A stretch of DNA of 7,233 nucleotides from Gammaproteobacteria bacterium (GTDB lineage Bacteria > Pseudomonadota > Gammaproteobacteria > Pseudomonadales > Azotimanducaceae). Numbering within the stretch: the stretch's first letter is position 1; every line of letters starts with the position of its first letter. The DNA lies in assembly GCA_009839405.1 (NCBI GenBank), contig VXPR01000255.1, positions 1-7,233 on the forward strand, read 5' to 3'. The position numbers and the translations under genes were made by a program. The notes under the pieces were generated by a model. The model saw nothing but the letters and a program-made list of their open reading frames with translations. It did no database searches and was not told where the DNA came from. Shown here piece by piece: positions 1 to 5,511 of this stretch.

Positions 1-1473
1 CCGGCGTGGGGCGGCGGCGCGCGGGACGATGGCCAACACGCCAGCTTGCTGCTTCGGGCCCATCCCCGCGATCTTGGCGGTGGGCCAGGTGTAGGAGAAC
101 CGAGTGCCGTAGGCGCGGCCGCTCATGCCGTAGTTGCCGGCGCCATAGGACGCGCCGCAGATGACGATGATGTGGGGCACGGTGGAGTTTGAAACCGCGT
201 TGATCATCTTCGAGCCGTTCTTGGTGATGCCCTGCTGCTCGAAATCCGTGCCGACGATGTAGCCGGTGATGTTGTGCAGGAACAAGAGCGGTACGTCGAT
301 CTGGTTGCAGAGCTGGATGAACTGGCTCGCCTTCTCGGACGACTCGTTCATCAGCACGCCGTTGTTGCCGAGGATGCCGATGGGGTACCCGTGAATGGAG
401 GCCCAGCCGCACACCAGCGTCGGCCCATACAGCGGCTTGAACTCCTCGAAGCGAGAGCCGTCGACCACGCGGGCGATCACCTCGCGCATGTCGAACGGGA
501 TGGAGAGGTCCTCCCCCACCATGCCAATGAGCTCGTCGGGGTCGTAGATGGGCGGGTCCGCCGGCATGGAGGGACCGGGCCCTAGCTTGCGCCAGTTCAG
601 ATGCGCCACCACCTCTCGGCACATGCGAATCCCGTCGAGCTCGTCCTCGGCCAAATAGTCGCCAAGGCCCGACGTGGTGGTGTGCATTTCCGCGCCCGAC
701 AGCGTCTCGCCGTCCGCATCCTCCCCCGTTGCCATCTTCACGAGCGGCGGGCCGCCGAGCGACACCCGCGAACGCCCGCGGATGAAGATGTTGTAGTCGC
801 TCATGCCGGGCTGGTACGCGCCGCCCGCTGTCGAGACGCCGAACACCACCGAAATGGTGGGAATCCGCATCTTCGACAGTTCCGTGATCTCGTAGAAAAG
901 CCGCCCCGACTCGGCGAAATGCCCGGTAGAACCGCGCAGGCTCTCCGCCACCTGGCGCTCGAACTCAAGCCGCTCCTCCTCGGGAGTCATCGGCTTGCGC
1001 TCACCGCCGCCACGGCTGCCGCCACCGCGAAGGTCCGCACCCGCCGACTCCACGAACTGCACATACGGCAGCCGGTTCTCCCGAGCGATCTCAAGCCCCC
1101 GCATGAGCTTCTTGGAGTTGAAGTGGTTCATGGCCCCGGCCTGCACGGAAGGGTCGTGCCCCAGGATCACGCACTCCACATCCTCGATGATGCCAACCCC
1201 AACGATGAACCCGGAGCCGATGTTGAAATGCGAATGCCATGCCGCCAGCGGACTGATCTCAAGGAACGGCGCATCCGGGTCCAGCACATGCGCCACCCGT
1301 TCCCGCACGGCCATCTTCTCCCGCGACGCCAACCGCGCCATCGCCTCAGGGCCACCGCCCTTGGCGGCCTCCTTGTAGAGCCCGTCGAGCAAGTCGAGCT
1401 TGGCAAACATCTCGCGCCGATTGCTTTGGTATTGCTCGGCGCGCGTGTCGAGCCTCGATTGCAGAACCGCCAT
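1..1473 (-). CDS. Acyl-CoA carboxylase carboxyltransferase (beta) subunit, C-terminus cut off by window edge
   Basis: Carboxyltransferase half of a biotin-dependent acyl-CoA carboxylase (propionyl-, methylcrotonyl-, geranyl-CoA type). It moves the carboxyl group from carboxybiotin on the alpha subunit to an acyl-CoA in the cytoplasm. The 491 codons seen read without interruption from ATG at 1473 to base 1. Family members usually have about 510-540 residues, so only the last few dozen are missing. Both crotonase-fold halves are present. The first oxyanion-hole segment is STAGGAY (214-220), followed by MSDYNIF and LGGPPLVKMATGE (239-251). The second is CGASYGAGNYGMSGRAYG (439-456), followed by the conserved TWP-AKI region. 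The start is supported by AGGGGGA six bases upstream. Between VESAGADL (141-148) and GHFAESGRLFYE (184-195) lies a Gly/Arg- then Glu-rich stretch that looks longer than in methylcrotonyl-CoA carboxylase. It is the third gene after the lyase and GST. The biotin carboxylase partner is not in the window. Family assignment is secure; the substrate cannot be read from sequence. Confidence 0.93.
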   Translation of the reverse strand, partial: MAVLQSRLDTRAEQYQSNRREMFAKLDLLDGLYKEAAKGGGPEAMARLASREKMAVRERVAHVLDPDAPFLEISPLAAWHSHFNIGSGFIVGVGIIEDVECVILGHDPSVQAGAMNHFNSKKLMRGLEIARENRLPYVQFVESAGADLRGGGSRGGGERKPMTPEEERLEFERQVAESLRGSTGHFAESGRLFYEITELSKMRIPTISVVFGVSTAGGAYQPGMSDYNIFIRGRSRVSLGGPPLVKMATGEDADGETLSGAEMHTTTSGLGDYLAEDELDGIRMCREVVAHLNWRKLGPGPSMPADPPIYDPDELIGMVGEDLSIPFDMREVIARVVDGSRFEEFKPLYGPTLVCGWASIHGYPIGILGNNGVLMNESSEKASQFIQLCNQIDVPLLFLHNITGYIVGTDFEQQGITKNGSKMINAVSNSTVPHIIVICGASYGAGNYGMSGRAYGTRFSYTWPTAKIAGMGPKQQAGVLAIVPRAAAPRR

Positions 1474-1479
1474 GCGGCT

Positions 1480-1486
1480 TCCCCCT
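1480..1486 (-). promoter_or_regulatory. Ribosome binding site of the carboxyltransferase gene
   Basis: On the minus strand AGGGGGA lies six bases before the ATG at 1473. This supports that ATG as the start. Confidence 0.6.
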
Positions 1487-1557
1487 GTCCCGGTAGCGTG
1501 TAGGCGAAGGCGCACTTTCTAGCAGATAGCGCGCGGTGCGGCTACCGCCGACGCAAC

Positions 1558-1599
1558 GGGCCTGCGGAGGGAAACCACTGTGCCTTCCTGCGAAGGCCC
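1558..1599 (-). other. Imperfect hairpin between GST and carboxyltransferase genes
   Basis: GGGCCT (1558-1563) pairs with AGGCCC (1594-1599). Purine-rich GGAGG just inside faces CCTTCC, which extends the stem imperfectly. It sits in the 136-bp gap between the GST stop and the carboxyltransferase start. No T-run follows on the minus strand, so it is not a convincing intrinsic terminator. It could be an RNA-processing or attenuation element, or chance in GC-rich DNA. Confidence 0.25.
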
Positions 1600-1609
1600 A
1601 TCAATCCCG

Positions 1610-2221
1610 CTAGATGTCGAACGTCTTCTTGTAGGCCGCGCGTTCCGTGATGACGTTCCACCACCGCGTGACGTTTGGCGTCATCACCTCGTCTATGTCG
1701 AGGGAGCCGGCCAGCACGAGGCAATAGCCGATGCAGACGTCGGCGATGGTGAAACGCTCCGAGCATAGGTAGGTTCGATCCTCCAACGCCCGCTCCACGG
1801 AGCGGAAACGGTGCGCGAACCACTTGCGATAGTCGTTCGCCACCTGCGGGTTGCGCGTCTCTTCGGGCTCCAGGCGCGTGTAGCGGAGAACGAGGGTCTG
1901 CGGGAAAGTGAGGGTTGCGTCGCTGCGGTGCAGCCAGTTCAGGTAGGTGCCGTAGTCGGCTTCGTCTTGCGCAACGGCAAGGTCAGTCGGCCCGTAGCGA
2001 TCCACCAGATACTGGCAAATGCCGGCCGACTCGGTCATGGTCACGTCGCCGTCAGTGAGCGCCGGCACCGTGCCGAGCGGGTTTACCGCCAGATACTCCT
2101 TGTGCAGGTAGCGTGGCGGGAACGGCATCGTGACGACTTCGTAATCGAGCCCCATTTCCTCCAGGGTCCACAGGGGGCGCATGGAACGGGCGCGCGTACA
2201 GTGATAGAGGGTGATGGTCAT
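1610..2221 (-). CDS. Glutathione S-transferase-like protein
   Basis: A 203-residue cytosolic GST-fold protein of usual length. The N-terminal thioredoxin-like domain (about 1-80) begins MTITLYHCTRARSMRPLWTLEE. It has the cis-proline loop NPLGTVPAL (Pro53) and the glutathione gamma-glutamyl contact TES (Glu64-Ser65). The all-alpha C-terminal domain (about 88-203) carries the N-capping motif RFTIADVCIGY with Asp161. The nucleophile is not certain: Ser13 and Cys8 are both near the usual position. The frame is open to 2275, but the fold starts right after the ATG at 2221, which has GAGG eight bases upstream, so that start is chosen. It follows the lyase gene by 19 bp and precedes the carboxyltransferase, which makes co-transcription likely. 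The family conjugates electrophiles to glutathione or isomerises or reduces them. Its role here may be detoxifying or processing a reactive intermediate of the neighbouring pathway, which is inference. Confidence 0.9.
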   Translation of the reverse strand: MTITLYHCTRARSMRPLWTLEEMGLDYEVVTMPFPPRYLHKEYLAVNPLGTVPALTDGDVTMTESAGICQYLVDRYGPTDLAVAQDEADYGTYLNWLHRSDATLTFPQTLVLRYTRLEPEETRNPQVANDYRKWFAHRFRSVERALEDRTYLCSERFTIADVCIGYCLVLAGSLDIDEVMTPNVTRWWNVITERAAYKKTFDI

Positions 2222-2240
2222 CGCCTTGGCCTCGATCCGG

Positions 2241-3353
2241 TCACGCCGTCGCGCGTGCCGGCGGCCCGCCATCAATCAAGGCGCTGCCTTCCTGCCACGG
2301 CGAAATCTGGCCTTCGTACACTTCCGGCCCTTGGCGGAAGTGCGATGCCTCTTCGAGCGACTCCACGAACGGCATGTTGATGGGATAGAGCTCTGCATCC
2401 CGATGGGGACGGGAACCGGCCTTGGAGACATGCCCATAGAGCGGGTGTCCCACCACCTCTTCGGCGATCACCGCCGCCTCGATCAGCTTGTCGAGGTCAT
2501 AGCCGGTCTCGATGCCGAGTTCGTGGCACAAATGCACGAAGTCCTCGGTGGGAACGTGCCCAGCAGCCCGACCGTTGCCGCAGTAGGGGCAGCCGCCCAT
2601 GCCACCGATGGAGGTGTCGAACTCCGTGGCGCCGAGCTGAAGCGCCTCGAAGAAGCTCGCCATCGTCGCGCCGCGCGTGTTGTGCAGGTGCATGTGGAAC
2701 ACCTCCACTTCCGGCCAGCGATCGCGGATTGCGGTGATCGTCTCGCGCACCTCGTGCGGCATGTTCCAGCCCATCGCGTCGAGAAACGACACCTTCCTCA
2801 CGGAAATCCCTGCCCCGTGCCACTTGTCGATCATGAGCTCCAAGAGATCCATGCGCTGCTTGAGGCTGAACGCACCCTCGAAGTTGGAGCCGAACGGGTT
2901 GCCGAGCGCACAGGAGGCGGACTCGGCTCCGGCCTTCTTGGCCCCCTCCACGCTGGCGTCGATGCCGGCGATCTGCTGCGCCTGCGTGCGGTTGTAGTTG
3001 CGTCGGGCAAAGGAGTCGCACATCTCCACATGGGCGCCGAAGCGGCGCCCCCGCACATCGATCTTCGGGTAGTAAGAGTCGGCTCGGTCGAAGCCTCTCT
3101 TGTTGAAAACGGCCGCGGTGTACCTCACGCCCGGCTTCGGCACGAAGCGTTGGGCGATCTCGTCGATGCACGCCATGGACGGCGTCCACTTGGGGTGCGC
3201 GAAGGAGCCGATGGAGATGACCTTGGCGCCGGTCTCCCCAAGGGCATCGAGCAGCCGGAGCTTCTCGTCCACCGGGATGTCAGGGCTTTCGATCTGCAAA
3301 CCCTCCCGCATGGTGTCGTCGGTAATGGTGACGCTCTTCGGCAACAAGGACAT
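2241..3353 (-). CDS. HMG-CoA-lyase-like DRE-TIM metallolyase, divergent active site
   Basis: A 370-residue TIM-barrel enzyme of the HMGL-like family, which includes HMG-CoA lyase, isopropylmalate and citramalate synthases. Members make or break C-C bonds next to an acyl-CoA with a divalent metal. Seen here: the strand-1 motif TMREGLQ (14-20), GSFAHPKW (49-56, matching SFVSPKW of HMG-CoA lyase), VSFLDAMG (188-195), the metal-ligand pair MHLHN (His222, His224), and GGMGGCPY (250-257) with the mobile-loop cysteine Cys255. Compared from memory with human HMG-CoA lyase, Arg41 is kept (Arg16), Asp42 is Glu17, Glu72 is replaced by a non-acidic residue near 47, and Asn275 is His266. These changes argue against plain HMG-CoA lyase. 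About 60 residues follow the barrel (after about 310), longer than usual. The start is set by GAGGGGGG five bases before the ATG. It is probably the first gene of the lyase-GST-carboxyltransferase operon. The family is secure; the reaction is unknown. Confidence 0.92.
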   Translation of the reverse strand: MSLLPKSVTITDDTMREGLQIESPDIPVDEKLRLLDALGETGAKVISIGSFAHPKWTPSMACIDEIAQRFVPKPGVRYTAAVFNKRGFDRADSYYPKIDVRGRRFGAHVEMCDSFARRNYNRTQAQQIAGIDASVEGAKKAGAESASCALGNPFGSNFEGAFSLKQRMDLLELMIDKWHGAGISVRKVSFLDAMGWNMPHEVRETITAIRDRWPEVEVFHMHLHNTRGATMASFFEALQLGATEFDTSIGGMGGCPYCGNGRAAGHVPTEDFVHLCHELGIETGYDLDKLIEAAVIAEEVVGHPLYGHVSKAGSRPHRDAELYPINMPFVESLEEASHFRQGPEVYEGQISPWQEGSALIDGGPPARATA

Positions 3354-3358
3354 GGCAA

Positions 3359-3366
3359 CCCCCCTC
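3359..3366 (-). promoter_or_regulatory. Ribosome binding site of the lyase gene
   Basis: GAGGGGGG on the minus strand lies five bases before the ATG at 3353. This fixes the start even though the frame stays open far upstream, to 4010. Confidence 0.7.
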
Positions 3367-3417
3367 ACGGTGTTCCTGCGGCACGTTGTGGATGCTGCGC
3401 TTGCGCGCCCTTCGCGC

Positions 3418-3459
3418 GTCGGCAGTCTGTTCGCCATTGATTTGTAGCAGACTGCCGAC
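3418..3459. promoter_or_regulatory. Perfect 12-bp inverted repeat, candidate operator upstream of the lyase operon
   Basis: GTCGGCAGTCTG (3418-3429) and its exact reverse complement CAGACTGCCGAC (3448-3459) are separated by 18 bp. The element lies 65 bp upstream of the lyase start, in the 242-bp gap after the rhomboid stop. The spacer, read on the minus strand, contains TACAAA, a loose -10-like hexamer, without a convincing -35. There is no T-run on either side, so an intrinsic terminator for the rhomboid gene is unlikely. An operator for a dimeric regulator, or a leader hairpin, fits better. The repeat itself is certain; the function is inferred. Confidence 0.45.
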
Positions 3460-3595
3460 CGTCGCGCCACCGTTGGCCACGAGCGGCGTTGGGTTCGGAA
3501 CCGTATGAGGCTTCGTCCCTGCCTTGGAACAGGCTTTGCGACGAGGACACTCTGCCTCGCTCGCCGACGGACGTAGCAGCAAAAGGGTGCCCGCG

Positions 3596-4465
3596 TTAAG
3601 CCGACGCCACAATCCAGGCGAGGACGATGCTGGCAAGCGCGGCAAGGCCAAAGAAACGTTGCGCGTCCCTGCCGGCTCGTTCCAGCCCCAGGCGGGCCAG
3701 CGCGAGCCCGGCGACAAACCCCGAAACCAGCCCCATCAAGTGGCCGACGATGTCCGTGCGTTCGCCGCCAACGCCGGTGAAGGCGAACAGCGCCACCGCG
3801 GCGAACACCGGCGCGAGCCCCTTGCGCCAGCCGAACTGCCGGTAGTAGCCCGTGCGCCAGACGAACGCGGCGACCACGCCCACGGCAGCAAAGGTGGCGG
3901 TGGAAGCCCCGATGGACTGGAACGTCTCCGGCTGCACGATTGCATTGAGTGCGTTGCCGACAGCGGCGGCCAAGACAATGGCGGCCCATGCAAGGCCGGA
4001 GCCGAGGCAACGCCCCGCAAACACGCCGAACACGGCGCCGAAGAGGGAGTTTGCGGCGATGTGGCCGAGGTCTGCATGGAGCGTGAGCGCGGTGAGCACA
4101 CGCCAGACCTCGCCATCAGCGACGCTCGCCACATGCAGCCGCCCCGCGCTGCGCCAATCCCAGCCAAATGCGCCATTCATGTCCAGCAACCAAACCGCCC
4201 AGATGGCCACGAGATAGGCGACCACGCCTACCACGCCACTGTCGATCTTCGGCGGCGGCGCCACCCTGGGGATCGGCACGTTCTCCCGCGCGTATTCCCC
4301 AAGCTCTGCGCTCGCGAGCTGCCCCTGCGCTTCCGGTACCGCCAGCCACCAACGCGCCTCTCGCCAAAGCAACTGATGCCGGATGCCCCGCGACGAAAGC
4401 ACAAGGGCCTGGTCCCGAAGCTGCGCTCGCGCAAACGCGGAACGCAGCAAGACCCACCGCTCCAT
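3596..4465 (-). CDS. Rhomboid family intramembrane serine protease with N-terminal soluble domain
   Basis: A predicted inner-membrane protease of 289 residues from the chosen ATG. Rhomboids cut transmembrane segments with a Ser-His dyad. The N-terminal 60 or so residues are soluble (WVLLRS, then ALVLSSRGI, then AELGEYARENV). This resembles the small cytoplasmic domain I recall before some proteobacterial rhomboid cores. Hydrophobic segments lie at about 76-95, 133-152, 156-177, 182-203, 216-231, 238-260 and 271-287. Rhomboid motifs: WRVLTALTLH (121-130), HADLGHIAANS (130-140) with His135 and Asn139, GAST with nucleophile Ser188, and GHLMG with His242. The start is uncertain: ATG 4465 (MERW) and ATG 4513 (MVDEV) both fit and neither has a strong ribosome binding site. 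The same frame is open to 4780, but the residues upstream do not look like protein. It diverges from the LapG-like gene and precedes the lyase by 242 bp, so is probably transcribed separately. Confidence 0.88.
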   Translation of the reverse strand: MERWVLLRSAFARAQLRDQALVLSSRGIRHQLLWREARWWLAVPEAQGQLASAELGEYARENVPIPRVAPPPKIDSGVVGVVAYLVAIWAVWLLDMNGAFGWDWRSAGRLHVASVADGEVWRVLTALTLHADLGHIAANSLFGAVFGVFAGRCLGSGLAWAAIVLAAAVGNALNAIVQPETFQSIGASTATFAAVGVVAAFVWRTGYYRQFGWRKGLAPVFAAVALFAFTGVGGERTDIVGHLMGLVSGFVAGLALARLGLERAGRDAQRFFGLAALASIVLAWIVASA

Positions 4466-4706
4466 CCCAGGCGGTGTCTCGGATTGCCCGCCGCTGCCGA
4501 CTTCATCGACCATGTGCGCATGGTCGCATAGCCCATGGCCACGAACGCAAACCACGAGGACCTCAGTTCGTTTCTGAGCGCACGCTCGCTGTCGTAGGCC
4601 GCGACAATTCCTGTGTTGACCCTGGTAGGGGCGTTCCTCACCTGGACCCGCCAGAGGTTCGCGAGGAGCGTTCGCTTCCGCACCCGGCTTCGGGTAGGTT
4701 GGACCG
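4466..4706. other. Divergent intergenic region between rhomboid and LapG-like genes
   Basis: These 241 bp separate two divergently read genes and should hold both promoters. A TTGACC hexamer occurs at 4616-4621 on the plus strand, but I see no good -10 at the right distance. A short stem, CTCAG with CTGAG seven bases later (4562-4578), is too small to interpret. If the rhomboid starts at 4513, the gap shrinks to 193 bp. I see no gene in it. Confidence 0.5.
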
Positions 4707-5402
4707 GTGTTGGTTGCGCGATCCGTGATGCGAACTGTTGGCAAATGGCAGGCAAGCATGGGTGCCGCAGTGGTGCTCATGGCGCAGCTTTGTTTGGCCG
4801 CCTACTCCTTCGACGATAGCGGCCGGTTCGCCGATGCCGCAGACTGGCCTTCCTTTGCCGCCATGCTGGAGCGGCACCGTGCCACCGCGGCTGAGCTCAC
4901 GGCCTGTCGTGCGGATGCACAAGACTGTCCGGGACACTTGAAGCGCGTGCGCGTCGTGCTCGAGCGAGGCGCAACGCTCACGCGCGAGCAGCAGATGCGT
5001 CTCGTCAACCGCTTCGTGAACAACCGCCGCTACTCCCATGACCGGCCGCGCCGCATGCAAGGCACGCACGGTGAGACACGCCTGAAGTCCCACTGGCAGA
5101 CCCTCGGCGAGTTCCTGGCCCGCGGCGGCGATTGCGAGGACTTTGCCCTCGCTAAGTATTTCCTGCTGCGCGAGTTCGACATTCCCGCACCAGACATGCG
5201 CGTGGTGGTGGCGTTCGACAGAAGCGTCGGCGAGCACCACGCGCTCTTGGTGGTGCGTCGAACCGATGCGGACGGCGCTTGGCTGCTTGACACCGACAAC
5301 CGCATCCACCAGCGCAAGCCGGCGTCGGTCCGCTACGTGTACGCGGTGAACGAGGACGGGGTTTGGGACCACGCCCCCAAACGCGCAAGTTCCGAGGACT
5401 AG
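4707..5402 (+). CDS. Transglutaminase-like cysteine protease, BTLCP/LapG family
   Basis: A predicted periplasmic cysteine protease of 231 residues, close to the usual family size. LapG, the best-known member, clips the N-terminus of a giant adhesin to release biofilm cells and needs calcium. An N-terminal export signal is visible: basic residues, then the hydrophobic run GAAVVLMAQLCLA (19-31), with likely cleavage near 31-32. The catalytic core has NRFVNNRRYSHD (101-112), a Trp130 region leading to GEFLARGGDCEDFALAKY (134-151) with nucleophile Cys143 and the calcium-type acidic residues Asp142 and Glu144, then HHALLVV with His178, and LLDTDN with Asp195. The Cys-His-Asp triad is complete. The start is GTG at 4707 with AGG eight bases before it; ATG 4728 and ATG 4758 would also leave a signal peptide. 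No LapD-like receptor or large adhesin is in the window, so the substrate is unknown. It is divergent from the rhomboid and lies 109 bp before the TPP enzyme. Confidence 0.9.
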   Translation: MLVARSVMRTVGKWQASMGAAVVLMAQLCLAAYSFDDSGRFADAADWPSFAAMLERHRATAAELTACRADAQDCPGHLKRVRVVLERGATLTREQQMRLVNRFVNNRRYSHDRPRRMQGTHGETRLKSHWQTLGEFLARGGDCEDFALAKYFLLREFDIPAPDMRVVVAFDRSVGEHHALLVVRRTDADGAWLLDTDNRIHQRKPASVRYVYAVNEDGVWDHAPKRASSED

Positions 5403-5477
5403 CGCTCGCTCGGGGTCAGGCCCCAGCCCCCACTTCCCTCCGAGGGCCCGTCGCGACAAGCGGAATCCACTACCGCG

Positions 5478-5485
5478 TATAGAAT
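5478..5485 (+). promoter_or_regulatory. Possible -10 element of the TPP enzyme gene
   Basis: TATAGAAT stands out in GC-rich DNA 26 bases before the start codon. A partial -35 match, GCGACA, lies at 5453-5458, giving a long 19-base spacer to TATAGA. This would let the gene be transcribed apart from the protease gene. It is weak evidence without mapped transcripts. Confidence 0.35.
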
Positions 5486-5499
5486 CGCCGCCTTCATTT

Positions 5500-5506
5500 G
5501 GGAGGG
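5500..5506 (+). promoter_or_regulatory. Ribosome binding site of the TPP enzyme gene
   Basis: GGGAGGG lies five bases before the ATG at 5512. It is a strong Shine-Dalgarno site and settles the start. Confidence 0.75.
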
Positions 5507-5511
5507 ATTCC

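Noticed and set aside
1..60. Odd PRAAAPRR ending of the carboxyltransferase, considered as a frameshift
   Set aside because: The frame is open to base 1 and the preceding block matches the family. The window edge prevents any judgement.
601..1503. 300-codon plus-strand open frame opposite the carboxyltransferase
   Set aside because: Arg/His/Pro-rich translation without any recognisable motif, fully antisense to a gene with clear family motifs. It is a product of high GC.
2211..3440. 409-codon plus-strand open frame opposite the lyase gene
   Set aside because: It mirrors the lyase codons, has no domain signal or good ribosome site, and overlaps the GST start. Antisense shadow.
3354..4010. 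Open frame extending the lyase upstream to 4010
   Set aside because: The added residues are antisense or frame-shifted to the rhomboid gene, and a strong ribosome binding site marks the ATG at 3353.
3524..4531. 335-codon plus-strand open frame opposite the rhomboid
   Set aside because: Low-complexity charged translation, while the minus strand has full rhomboid motifs and membrane segments.
4514..4780. Upstream extension of the rhomboid frame to 4780
   Set aside because: The residues do not resemble a domain, and the stretch would overlap the start of the LapG-like gene on the other strand.
5412..5448. Intrinsic terminator after the LapG-like gene
   Set aside because: Only 4-5 bp stems (GGGG/CCCC, GGCCC/GGGCC) and no T-run.
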